In this document: one piece after another, positions 11,402 through 21,553 of the stretch
Position numbering within the stretch: the stretch's first letter is position 1
Layout of the letters: the number at the start of each line of letters is the position of its first letter
NCBI GenBank assembly: GCA_013420905.1
Contig: JAAXNY010000006.1
Location: 1,240,001 to 1,304,000, forward strand
Direction of reading: 5' to 3'
DNA: 64,000 bases
Origin: Collybia mongolica
Lineage: Eukaryota; Basidiomycota; Agaricomycetes; Agaricales; Clitocybaceae
Position numbers and translations under genes: made by a program
The notes under the pieces: model-generated
Seen by the model: only the letters and a program-made list of their open reading frames with translations
Databases searched by the model: none
What the model was told of the DNA's origin: nothing

Positions 11402-13257
11402 TCAAGTAACTTTTTGTCGAAATGCTCGAGTACCCTCCCTGCGTCCTCGGAGCCTGTCTCCTGTAACAGTGGGGAAGGGGGTATTAGCAGATGGTGCAAA
11501 GCGTAAGAGCTCGTCACCTACCTTCTGGGCAGTGTACTTGGCTGCTAGCCACTTGGCATCATAGCGGTGTTTCCAAAAGGAACACTTCCTGTCATCAGAC
11601 TCATGGGCAAGGCCACAGTTGATGCATCGGGAGGCGTGGGGGCACTTATGACCTGCTGGTGTTGCAAGTCTCGGTGGGGTGGCCTTAGGGGCAGCCTTGC
11701 AGCACGCTGCTAGGTCGCGGTGATTGCGGGCGTCATGAGGTCCGCCACAGTAGGAGCACAGTTGAGCTCTGAAGGGACAGACCTCCTTGCGGTGGCCAAA
11801 CCTCCAGCACTTTGTGCAGATAGGGACCCCTATTCGCTTGTCAGCGGGCAGGATGGTCAAAGACTGGGACCCAAGCATGAAGCTCTTGTTCTGAAGGCTG
11901 CGGAGGTGGGTGCCTCCACGAGAATCATAAATGTCGAAGAACACAGTGCATGAGTTGACGTTTTGGAGTTTCTGACCACGTGGGGGAGCGCCCCTTGGTA
12001 CAGATGGATCGCACCTTTCCATTTGCAGGTTTCAAGGATAGTCTTGACCTCCAACGGAGTGATGGGAATGGGCTTCCCGGTTTTGTCATATGTGATGGTC
12101 GTACTGAAGAAGGGAAAGTTGGGGATGCGGAGGAAGGTCTTGGAGGACCCGACCTCAACCCATGTCTCTGTATCAGCCCCTCAAGCCTCCTTTGCCTTGG
12201 CGTCGAAGAACTGGTAGAGGACCTGGAGATCATCTTCGGAAGGCACAGAGTCCATGACGAGGGACAAACCCCCAAGATGGTTCTGTGTTTCCACGACGGC
12301 GCGGATGGTTCGGCGATTAGAACCAAGAGTACTGTTGATTGTTGGTATAACAGGAGCATCGTCCCAGTACACCGGCGGAGAACAGAAAACCACAACTTCT
12401 TTCCAAGAGGAGCCGTGGGTGGTGGAACGCTTCATGTTGGCGCAAGCTTGTTCAGCGTTTGTGCAGGAGATGGCAGCCCTGCCCGCAACAATCTGTTGCG
12501 CTTGGACGATGGATGTGTTGGGAGCCGAGGGGAACGACTTGGCCATTTGGACTAGTCCCTCCGCCGTGGCAGCAGCGCCCTTTCTCCTCTTGGAAGGGGG
12601 GAGAGAGGCAGCAGCAGCTGCTGTAGATGCAAACGAGGCCGGGGTCGGCCTAGGGGGGGGAGGCGGAGGCCGTCTGGATGACCGAGCTGGGATAAGCTTC
12701 CTTTGGGGCCTGCGGAGACCTGCAGGGTCAGAGGTAGCATTGGATGAATGGGGGGGCCGCTGCCCTGATCCAGGGGGACTGTACTTAGGGGCAGGGGGAG
12801 CGTCAGGGGGGAGCTGGCTCCGAAGGCTGTCGATGACCTGTTGCAGGGCGGCGACTTGAGAGGTCCCATTGGCAACATGCCGGATGAGGCTGATTTCAGA
12901 GGCCGAGTATATGACCTGGAGGAGCTCAGTGGCAAAGGTGTCAGTGAGGTGTGCAGGGATGCGATATCCCTTTTCAGTCCAGAGGTTCATAAGCTCTGTT
13001 GTGTTGTGGAGCGATGAGGTAGCCGCCTGGACATCCACCTCCGCCGATTCTTTTGAACCAGTTGGGAGGAAGGCATCAGCAGGATTGTCAAAGCTCTCCT
13101 GGAAGGAGTTCATCTCCACCCCCTCCAAGGTTTCCTCTTGGTCTTGGGGGGGTGGGGCTGGGGCTTTGCCTTTGGCAGACGACAGTGTAATGGTGTCGTT
13201 GTCTGCCGCAGTGTCCATCGGAGTGGAGGAATCCACCTCCGATGCAGGTGCAGGCAT
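11402..13257 (-). pseudogene. LINE ORF1: Gag-like protein with zinc knuckles
   Basis: Begins MPAPASEVDSSTP with a Pro/Ser/Ala-rich disordered region, then a conserved middle region (residues around VEVGSSKTFLRIPNFPFF) and three cysteine/histidine knuckles near the C terminus (CTKCWRFGHRKEVCPF, CSYCGGPHDARNH, CINCGLAHESDDRKC). It would bind the element RNA. The frame is broken by a TGA at 12181-12183 and by a frameshift near 11985, after which the zinc-knuckle part continues in another frame. The next frame (ORF2) starts three bases beyond its stop. Confidence 0.85.
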
Positions 13258-13558
13258 GGGTGGTTGAAAGAAGACCCGTTGTGCTATAGTAGGGAGGCCT
13301 GGGGGTCTCTGAGGAGTTGTGCTCCTGGATGGAGCAGGGGAGGAGGACCCACGAAGATAGTCACGAATGTCCAGCAGTTTCGAGGCGCCAATCGCTGGGA
13401 TCGGCTGGGTGGATTGTCTTTGCCCATGTCAGAGGCACGGGGCTTGGTTGGTAGAGTGTTATCGGGGGTGATCTAGGGCAGCAGGGTGCGTAGAACGACG
13501 ATGACAACTATGACGGTGGCTGTGCACGTCGTGGTAACAAGTCAAGAAGCGATGAATG

Positions 13559-13572
13559 GATGATTTGTGATC
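13559..13572. repeat. Target-site duplication of the LINE (5' side)
   Basis: GATGATTTGTGATC, identical to 7190-7203; marks the 5' end of the LINE. Confidence 0.9.
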
Positions 13573-13709
13573 ACCATGACTGCTGGGTATAATACCACTG
13601 ACCTGACCCTTGTTCGTAGCATATATAATGTATACTGACCTCAGAGGCCTAACATTATAGCACTACATGTCCAATTACATAAGATAAAGGCAAGTGTCCA
13701 AGTGAGCGA

Positions 13710-13737
13710 TAGTGTACAACTGACCCGTGTAATACTG
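13710..13737 (-). repeat. Right TIR of pogo-like element
   Basis: Reverse complement of 4351-4378 with one mismatch; followed by TA at 13738-13739. Confidence 0.9.
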
Positions 13738-14142
13738 TATTGGGATAGTCCCCAGTGCAATGCACGTGCTAAACTGGGGATATACTCCCCTGACTTGTTG
13801 AGGCCACAACTCCAATCGCATTAAAGTTAGCCGAGTTTCGGGAGATAAATTTGCGTTTTTTGTGCGTTGCAAGAGTTCTACTCTGTCTTCTGTTCTTCTG
13901 GATAGCCTGTTGTGTAAAAATGTTCAGACTGGTCGTGAAAATTTGGCCGAGGAAACGATCACATTTTTGATCTGGATCTAGCACCGAACCAAGGGGGGGT
14001 CGACCCTGACCATGGTTTACTTTTTCTGCTATCCGAGACCCGCAGCCAGATTCCAGTAGTTTCCTACCATTGCCTCTTATTTTCCTCCCCTAAACCACAC
14101 ACTTGTGACCCATAAAGTCAATCACGACTTGCCCAGTGCACT
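13738..14142. other. Upstream region of ATP11
   Basis: No gene seen. It lies between the transposon nest and the ATP11 start codon and presumably holds the ATP11 promoter, which starts just outside the element's terminal repeat. Confidence 0.45.
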
Positions 14143-15378
14143 ATGTATCGTCATTCTCTCCAGACATGCCGCTCGGGGCTGCAAAGATTGGCTCGAAACA
14201 GTTGTCCCTTCAACTCCTTGAAATCAACAGACGCATATGTTTTACGGAGGCCAGTCACGAGCAGGGTAGACTATGAATCTAAATACGCTGAGAAACTACA
14301 CCAGCGCGCTCAGGAGTGAGAGGTCGTATTCTAACCGTGTCTAGTGTATGTGACGATGTCCTAACAGATGTGTAACCTAAATCTTGTACTCGACCGATCA
14401 GAAAGGGTCTCAGCGTCGAAGAACTGAAAGCCAAAACGAGAGAGGAACAAGCAGAAGAAATACGTCGGAAACGTGCGGCACTTGCTTCGCAGCCTCTACC
14501 AAACCCGAACACGCCTATTGGCAATACTACCACCTCAACTCCCGGATCTGCGACAGTCCGATCATCACCTATCGTCAATGACCGCAAAGATAGCTCACCG
14601 GTCAAGGTCAGTTCTCTTACTTCCACCCACCAAATATCCCTAAGTATGCACCCTAAAAATTTAGCCCTTGTCGACTATTCTCAACGTGCCACGGATACTG
14701 TCTACACCTCATACGGCCGACCAAATATCCGCTCTATGGACAGCGTATCATGTCTCGCGTTCGGGAGGTACAGGTCGCGGCTACGTTTGTGCTGCGGCGC
14801 CATTGGACCTCTACAAGAAAATGGAAACAGTTGCACAACGATATCCAACCTTCGTGGTACCAGTGCCTCGAGTGAAGGATCCCTCACTGCCTTTAGTGGA
14901 AGGCGAAGAAAGAACAGCCTACGAGTTTTACTTTCTCCAATGGGATTTCCACGATGTACCAACAGTACCAAGCGCGGTCGAGGACCCCTTTGCGAATCCC
15001 AAGGAATTACCTACTGGTACCAATCCTCCAACTTCGACTATTCTCTTCACCCCTCTTCAAGAATACAAACTGAGGGGCGCCTTTGCGACACCATATCTCA
15101 CTTTGACGCATTACACGGACTTTGCACACACACACGGAACAGTGCTGTTGAGGGGAGAGATCACCCCAGCAGCCGCAAGCAGTGGAGCAAAGGTGGATGG
15201 AAGGTATATGCTGAAGCAAGAAGATGCACAGCTTCTGTCCATAGCTGCACAAAAGGTCTATTTATGGGGAGAGCAGGATCAAGAAAAGGAGGGGGAAAGG
15301 TTGCTTAGGTGCTTCCATGAAACCCCGAAAGACTTCAAATGGGAAGACTTGTTAACATATGCTAAGTGGGCTATCTAA
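14143..15378 (+). CDS. ATP11: F1-ATPase assembly chaperone Atp11
   Basis: Three exons: 14143 to about 14315, then 14404-14606, then from 14667 to the stop at 15376-15378. The N terminus MYRHSLQTCRSGLQRLARNS is a mitochondrial presequence. It is followed by the family hallmark YAEKLHQRAQEKGLSVEELK, a Pro/Ser/Thr linker, and the core domain beginning PLSTILNVPRI and containing ISALWTAYH, YPTFVVPVPR, FYFLQWDFH and LTHYTDFAHTHGTVLLRGEI. Total length near 310 residues fits the family. It binds the beta subunit of F1 in the mitochondrial matrix and prevents aggregation before assembly. It converges with the next gene, their stops being only about 43 bp apart. Confidence 0.93.
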
Positions 15379-15421
15379 TTACAGTACGTATACACGCTCC
15401 GATCCGCCCTCAGATGTGTGA

Positions 15422-16105
15422 TTAGGATGAACATATGAGAGGTGCCTTCTTGACCCATTCCTTCTTCTCAATCTCCCCAATAACAAACGACGCGAACCCC
15501 AACCTCGCCAGGAACGTGTTCGTCTTTCCATCACCAACGTATCCAGCTATTACCCCGACTGACTCCGTCTCTGTAAGAATCGGCACTCTGACAATCGTCC
15601 AATCCAAATCTGCACCCTTGGTGCGAATGTTCTCCCCAATAGCAACAACGTCCTTATAAGCGTTTCTCGCCAGGGTTGCTACTCCATTTACCAACACAGA
15701 GAACATGAGGTTGAATTTATCTGAAGGGTCGGTAATCGACGCTGTGCCAAGGCATATAAGCCGTTTCACTTTATGTTGACGCATGATTTCGATGATGCCC
15801 AAGTACGCGTTCGCGAGAGGTGTATTGGAAGGGTGGAATGGGCCTTTCTTGACACTGGGCCCCAACGCTGATATAACTGCATCCACGCCTTCCATCGCCT
15901 TCGAGAGCATGTCATGGTCACTTAGCTGGCCCTTGATGATAGTGATAGAAGGATTTTGGGAAAGGTCGTTGGGGATCTTCTCAGGCGATCTAACGTAGAG
16001 AACAATAGTGCACGACTGATACTCCTTGAGCGCCTGACGTATGATGAGGATACCAGTTGGACCCGTCGCGCCAAGTATAAGGATACGCATAATGGTAGAA
16101 GACAA
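15422..16105 (-). CDS. NAD(P)-binding NmrA/SDR-like protein
   Basis: Uninterrupted 227-codon frame with the atypical short-chain dehydrogenase glycine motif near the start (LILGATGPTGILI), then VDAVISALGPSV, a conserved core VKRLICLGTASIT, and DLDWTIVRVPILTE, as in biliverdin-reductase-B/NmrA-type NAD(P)H-binding proteins. It lacks a YxxxK catalytic pair, so it may act as a redox sensor or reductase of unknown substrate. The substrate cannot be read from sequence. MSSTIMRI is the furthest upstream Met; the second Met (MRILILG) fits the family start better. It follows the lipoyl gene on the same strand with about 100 bp between them. Confidence 0.85.
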   Translation of the reverse strand: MSSTIMRILILGATGPTGILIIRQALKEYQSCTIVLYVRSPEKIPNDLSQNPSITIIKGQLSDHDMLSKAMEGVDAVISALGPSVKKGPFHPSNTPLANAYLGIIEIMRQHKVKRLICLGTASITDPSDKFNLMFSVLVNGVATLARNAYKDVVAIGENIRTKGADLDWTIVRVPILTETESVGVIAGYVGDGKTNTFLARLGFASFVIGEIEKKEWVKKAPLICSS

Positions 16106-16205
16106 GGGGTGGATGTACCGGATATCTAAGTATACATGTGCAAAGAGGGTGATGTCTGATCATGTCTTAATTGTAATATTGTATATTCCATGTATCTGTA
16201 CGAGC

Positions 16206-16988
16206 CTATGGTCGTGAAGTGGGCTTTGTTGGCCACTGTCCAACCTTCTCAGCCTCTGCCTCGAGCGCTTCGATGGCCTCTCCAATCTCCCCCTCACTCT
16301 CAGTTTTCAGCTTTACCATTTCACGCTCATACATCCTCCCGAACCTGCTCACCAAACCTGAAATCTCATCCTCAACTCTGACATCTTTTCGCTTAGCACC
16401 TTCCACCGAGCCTGCGTTGACACCTTCTAGACCACATGCAATGATTTTGTCGAACCACGGGATGGGTTCTCGGGTGATGTTCAACGCGAATCCGTGTGAC
16501 GTCAGCCGATGCCGCACCTGTACCCCAATGCTCCCAATCTTCGTAGTAGCATCCAAGAATACACCTGTGTGGCCGAGGGGCATAGATGGTATAGCATGGG
16601 CTTCCTTCAGGTGGAGCTCAAGTGTTTTCTGCATCCGACAGACATAGTCCCGTGCTCCCATGGTTGGCGAGTAACGCGAGAGATCGAGCAGAGGGTACCC
16701 GACTATCTGTCCGGGCCCATGATACGTCAACTCTCCTCCACGAGTGGTCGTCAGGAAGTCAGCACCTATACTCGTCAAACGAACCCGTTCGTCGCGAATT
16801 GAAGGTTCCTTTTGACGACGGCCGGCAGTGTACACTGGTCGGTGTTGAAGCAAAAGTAGAACGTCCTTATGGTTTCCCGAATTTCGCTGGAGTAGTTGAA
16901 GCCGGTGCAGTCTCTCCTGGAGAACCAGAGTCTGTGTATATGGTAGTGGAACCCGAAAATAGTGGTATAAGATGGGGGAAAACACCAT
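16206..16988 (-). CDS. LIP2: Octanoyl-[acyl-carrier-protein]:protein transferase (LipB/Lip2)
   Basis: Intronless, 260 codons. It transfers octanoyl groups from mitochondrial ACP to the lipoyl domains of 2-oxoacid dehydrogenases and the glycine cleavage H protein, the first step of lipoate synthesis. Motifs: LLLLQHRPVYTAGRR near residue 50, the signature RGGELTYHGPGQ near 84, KIGSIGVQVRHRLTSHGFALN with the active-site Lys, and the catalytic Cys in IIACGLEG. Length compares well with fungal Lip2. The C-terminal ~40 residues are acidic and helical and extend beyond the bacterial enzyme. No clear mitochondrial presequence is seen, so import may use an internal or weak signal. Confidence 0.93.
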   Translation of the reverse strand: MVFSPILYHYFRVPLPYTQTLVLQERLHRLQLLQRNSGNHKDVLLLLQHRPVYTAGRRQKEPSIRDERVRLTSIGADFLTTTRGGELTYHGPGQIVGYPLLDLSRYSPTMGARDYVCRMQKTLELHLKEAHAIPSMPLGHTGVFLDATTKIGSIGVQVRHRLTSHGFALNITREPIPWFDKIIACGLEGVNAGSVEGAKRKDVRVEDEISGLVSRFGRMYEREMVKLKTESEGEIGEAIEALEAEAEKVGQWPTKPTSRP

Positions 16989-19077
16989 AAGTATTGTGCC
17001 TGTGACTTGGCCAGGTTAAATTTCGAATCCCAGATAATTAGGCTGTAAGCCCAAATGGACAAGTCGTGCAAAGACGGTCGACCTAAGTCCCGAACCCGGC
17101 GCCACCGTATTTACCAACATCAGTAAAGTTTTGTTTATGTGAATTAGTTGTAGATTAGTATATACTGGATTTGTATTCTTTGTCACTCAAGAGGCCCCGA
17201 GTAGTTGAACGTATGTCGTTATAGGATGTGGTGCAATTTGCTGACTCCTGGTCTAATCGATATATAGTCTTGTCCATAACACGTTGATCGTACGTTCGTT
17301 TTTAAACTGTCCTCAATGGACATAACCCAGATACTCAACAGTTGTAACGAGATTGCAGATTCCATAATTGGTCGTTATCCTTCCGTTCTTGGGCCGTTGC
17401 TACTATTTTAAGTCCCAGTCGTTGCAAATCCATATTCTACTTTGATTAGACAACTGTGGCCCTTTCTCAATGTATATCTTTAGCGTCTGCTCGAGCCTAC
17501 AAGCATTTACGGCCGAGATGGTGACCATGATGAACTTCGAGTTAAAGCTCTGTGCCTCTGTGCCACGCCTCCCGACCACCATCAGACACCATTTATATGA
17601 CTACGAAGGGTGTGACCTTTGGGGCATTATCGCAATGCCAATAACCTATTTGATAGATTTTCATCGGCATTGTGCCCAGTCGACCCTATGATCTACGGAC
17701 CACCCGGGCCTTCTCGGAGCGCCCGAGGATTGATTTCGCGTCCGTGAGGACTCATGGCCACTGTAAATCAACGACCGGATTGCAGAGTCTTTGAGTAATT
17801 TGTTGCAGTGCTAATATACTGATGTCCGACACAGATCTATGGACTGTGCACAACGTAGCCGAACCACCCCACGGTATGTGATAGAGAGAAAATTGTGGTG
17901 TTGCCGTATCCGTTGCTGACCATCGTTCTGGGTTCACTGGAAATTATAACGTCCTGTTACGTTCTTTCGACACACCCGTTTCAGACATTTTCAACGCTAA
18001 CAGCGATGTGGTTCTACTGTAGGTTATGTTTTGCCAACCACCTTGGTGACCAGATTGTCTTAAGTGCTGTGGAGTGTTTCTACACACCCCCGAGATCCCG
18101 TGCGCAAGGATTGAAGAGAGGGAGCAGGCTCCTGCCAGTGACATTCGCATTTCCTTGGGCCCTTATTGCGGGGTTATGGCGATAGTGGTAGTATGGGGGT
18201 GTAAAGTTTGAGTTCTGGGAAGAACCGAGATGGAAACATTCGGGTTTACTAATTCCAGTGATTGGGGACTATTGCATAATGTAGGTTTTAACAGCCATTT
18301 ATACACGTCCATGGTAGAATGAGATTCGTTCCAGGCTCTAGGACGTATTTAAAGGGTATTCATGCGAGGGCAATTTGCCAGGCTTAGTCTCCCGTAGCCG
18401 GACTTTAAATTCGTGTGGGAGGTAAGGACGCTGCAGAAGATCCGAAGCGGAATAACGATGTTTAGTATGGAACGAACAACTACGTCCCCCCTGTCCCAGC
18501 TACAATCCCAGATAGCGCCAAAGCCCCTCAGGTGTTGGAGTACTCATGATCAGGCGAGGTAAATTCCAGTCAGTGGCGCCGAAGAGTTGATCTGACCTAG
18601 CCTACGCTCGTCGTCTGTTGATGGTCGTTCTTGCACATGCCCAACTCATCAACGTGCAGACATCAATGGGACCTTCGTAAGACAGAATTCTTGAGGCCTT
18701 GTACCCTCGGTCGGTCAAATGTCGCTGGTCCCCGGCCGAAATCAACGTAACAGAAATTATTTGTGTGACCGTCATGAATTCTTGTAGATATATACGACTG
18801 TTGACGTTAGTTCGAAGACAGACTCGGAACCGGACAGCGCCATGCTTATGTTTCGGGTCTATAGTTGATGCTGTCGTAAGACCGAAGTCGAGGTCGTCGC
18901 CTATTAGGCTAATCTCTAAGAGGGCCTCGAGCAGGGTATGGTCGACGACACCTCGAAAACCCTGCGACCCAGCGATCCCCCAGGGTCCGATTGGCTTCTG
19001 TGCAGATAAAAAGTTGTGGACAACACCCGAGGCCCATTTGCAACAGAATTGATGCCGATTTTGACAGTTGGGATATT
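16989..19077. other. Gene-poor stretch, no supported gene
   Basis: About 2.1 kb between the lipoyl gene and the ammonium transporter. Only short frames (up to ~117 codons) occur; none shows a known domain, an intron-aware continuation or a consistent codon pattern. No inverted or direct terminal repeats were noticed. It may hold a decayed element, a noncoding RNA or only promoter sequence. Confidence 0.45.
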
Positions 19078-19135
19078 CAGATAAGAAAAAGCCTTATCTG
19101 CGAGCAACAGGTACGTTTATTTTTATCTCTTATCC
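19078..19135. promoter_or_regulatory. Cluster of GATA-factor sites upstream of ammonium transporter
   Basis: CAGATAAG at 19078-19085 and its exact inverse CTTATCTG at 19093-19100 form a palindrome with a 7-bp spacer. Two more TTATC cores follow at 19123-19135, and another lies just after the start codon near 19213. Fungal nitrogen GATA activators (AreA/Nit2 type) bind HGATAR and prefer paired sites, and ammonium permeases are classic targets. The site sits about 90-110 bp before the ATG at 19191. The sequence is seen directly; binding is inferred. Confidence 0.6.
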
Positions 19136-19190
19136 GACTGGCACGTGACATCCGTGTTCTGTCTCCGTGAATCAATTAGTTCCCGTAAAC

Positions 19191-21358
19191 ATGTCGCTGC
19201 CACCAAATTTCTCTTATCTCGGAAGGAAATCGGCCACCCCGTAAGCAATAAAATGCTTCGTGGGTTGATTCTATAAAATCCATTTCCCTATCATTCCCAC
19301 TCGCTTTTCTTCCTTTGCCCCTCTTTGGAATCTCGATCCTGTCCTCCGCGCGCGACATATCCTTCAATTGATGCAAGACACCAGTGACTTACTCATTCGG
19401 GATGCGTATAATATTCCCCAAGTAAGGAGGATCATCAATCGTGAGGTTAACTATCATTTCGTCAACTCGCCGTGGCTGATTTTTCACAATCTTAGGCGAT
19501 GTCGCCTCGTAAGTACTTCTTTCGTGACGACTTTTGAGCATGCGAGCGAAAATTCTAACGTCCCACCATTACCAGTTTTGACCGTGGCGACATCTCCTTT
19601 ATCGTCGTAGCGGGAGCAATGGTGTTCCTGATGATACCAGGGCTTGGTGCGCTTCTCACCTAGGATAGCACTCGCCCGGTCACTTAGGAACTACTTTTAG
19701 CTTTTCTCTACTCAGGTCTTGCCCGACGAAAGAGTGCTCGTGAGTAGTCATGTCAAGCTTCCCAGCATCCTGAATATATATTGTCTCGATATTATAGTCT
19801 CCCTCATCTGGGCTGTCTTTGCAAGTAACGCCGTAGTCATCTTTCAATGGTACTTCTGGGGTTACACATTGGCGTTTTCACCCACCGCCACTAATGGATT
19901 CATTGGCAACCTGAAACACTTTGGTCTCATGAATGTAATGGCCCAACCTTCACCCGGTTCTCCCCTCATTCCCGAATTAGTTTACAGCTTCTTCCAAATG
20001 GAATTTGCGTGCGTTACTGCAGCCATTTTGATGGGTGGTATTGCGGAACGCGGGAGGGTTTTGCCTGCCATGGCTTTCATTTTCTTGTGGATGACACTTG
20101 TCTACTGTCCATTAGCTTGCTGGGCATGGGCCATAAATGGCTGGGGATTCAAGTGGGGTGTACTTGACTTTGCAGGCAGGTTACTTCTTACCAATCAGTG
20201 TGATATTCATATTTATATATATTAGGCGGTGGACCTGTTGAGATTGGGAGCGGAGTTGGTGGCTTAGCCTATTCTTGGGTCCTCGGACGCAGACAAGAAA
20301 AGGAACTTCTAAACTTCAGGCCTCACAACGTGTCCATGGTCGGGCTTGGGAGTATGTTCTTGACATTTACCTTGATCCTCTCTTTAACAACAATTCTCAG
20401 CATCCTTACTATGGTTCGGATGGATAGGTTTTAATGGTGGAAGCGCGTTCGGAGCCAACCTGCGTGCTGTCGTTGCAGTCTGGAATACCATGATAGCCGC
20501 CTCGTTCGGTGGAATGGTCTGGTGTCTGTTGGATTATAGGATCGAACGTCGCTGGACCATGGTAGGATTTTGTTCGGGCACCATCGCCGGCCTTGTTGCT
20601 GCCACTCCATCTTCTGGATACATCCATTTATGGTCGTCTGTAGTGGTTGGCATCCTTGCCGGTGGACTCTGTAATTTTGCAACAAAAAGTAGGAGTGTGA
20701 CCGATATCCCGAAATATGCATTTCTGACTTTATCCTTTGTAGTTAAATTCTTGGTACGAGTGGATGATGCGTTGGATCTCTTCGCTGAACATGCTATTGG
20801 TGGAATAATCGGGCTACTCCTCAATGGATTTTTTGCTTCCGGGAATATCATTGCACTGGACGACGTCAACATCGGCTTCAAAGGGGGTTGGGTGGACCAT
20901 AACTGGAAGCAGTTGTATATTCAATTCGCCTACATATGCGCAACATGTGCTTATACCTTTGTTGTGACTGCTCTCATTGCCAAATTTGTTGACCTGGTAC
21001 CCGGGTTACACCTCCGGAATACCCCAGAGGCCGAAAAACTCGGTATGGATGAAATTGAGGTTCGTAAATATCTAAATTTTCTTAACTGCGAGCCTTTTTA
21101 AATCCGTTGTTTTTTTTTAAGATCGGAGAGTTCGCTAGCGATTACATTGAAATTCGAAGGGACTTCACTGATGGAGCCGCGCCTTTCGATTCGACGGATG
21201 GAAAGAGAGAGTTTTTCCATTCGCATGTTGCTGCGGGTGATCGACATGGCCATGTTGAAGTTGACTTTCATCCTCAACACTCGTCGAGCCAAGGAGAGAG
21301 TGATGACATAAATGCAGGCCAGCATTTGGAACCCATTTCTGAAAAACCTGTAGCATGA
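19191..21358 (+). CDS. Ammonium transporter (Mep/Amt family)
   Basis: A multi-exon gene for an 11-TM plasma-membrane ammonium permease. Recognisable parts: GDISFIVVAGAMVFLMIPG, FLYSGLARRKSA, FQWYFWGYTLAFSPTA, FFQMEFACVTAAILMGGIAER, SLLWFGWIGFNGGSA, LRAVVAVWNT, and DLFAEHAIGGIIGLLLNGFFA with the pore His, ending in a His/Ser-rich cytosolic tail (HSHVAAGDRHGHVEV). Introns follow a regular phase pattern; one (20176-20225) appears to use a GC donor because only that join keeps LDFAGGGPV in frame. The start MSLPPNFSYLG and the first small exons (19191-19570) are the least certain part. Upstream GATA sites fit nitrogen control. It converges on the prenylcysteine oxidase gene. Confidence 0.92.
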
Positions 21359-21553
21359 CCTTTCTAGGTACATATATACCTTCATCTCAATAATGGATCT
21401 TATCAGCGCGAAAGAAAAAAGTACTACATAGGATTATAATGGACATGACTTTAGATATCGCTTTGGCTTGGCAAATGATTTTCCAGGGTAAAACGTCATG
21501 ACCCATGGGGGTACTATAGATAGGCAACAGTCAACGATAAGTAACGGTCTAGA

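Larger units (their letters stand above)
7204..13558 (-). mobile_element. Tad1-like non-LTR retrotransposon (LINE), 6.36 kb
   Basis: On the reverse strand it holds a 5' leader (13558-13258), ORF1 with zinc knuckles, ORF2 with AP-type endonuclease, reverse transcriptase, RNase H and a C-terminal zinc motif, a ~350-bp 3' UTR, and a poly(A) tail seen as T21 at 7204-7224. A perfect 14-bp duplication (GATGATTTGTGATC) flanks it, so both ends are defined. It inserted into the leader of the pogo transposase, about 0.3 kb upstream of its ATG, and is therefore the younger element. Frameshifts and TGA stops show it cannot move by itself. Confidence 0.92.
4351..13737 (-). mobile_element. pogo/Tigger-like DNA transposon, split by a LINE
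   Basis: The termini are 28-bp inverted repeats (4351-4378 and 13710-13737) with a single mismatch. They begin CAGTATTACA, the CAG start typical of pogo/Tigger elements, and are flanked by TA on both sides (4349-4350, 13738-13739). Without the inserted LINE the element is about 3.0 kb. The left part carries a reverse-strand transposase (4620-6866). The motif TGGGTCAGTTG of the terminal repeat recurs subterminally near 4548, a possible second transposase-binding site. The left TA is shared with the adjoining MITE. The element is dead: its transposase has five in-frame stops and a changed catalytic residue. Confidence 0.88.

Noticed and set aside
19368..19610. 80-codon frame upstream of the ammonium transporter
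   Set aside because: It crosses the exon/intron borders of the transporter's N terminus in the wrong frame.
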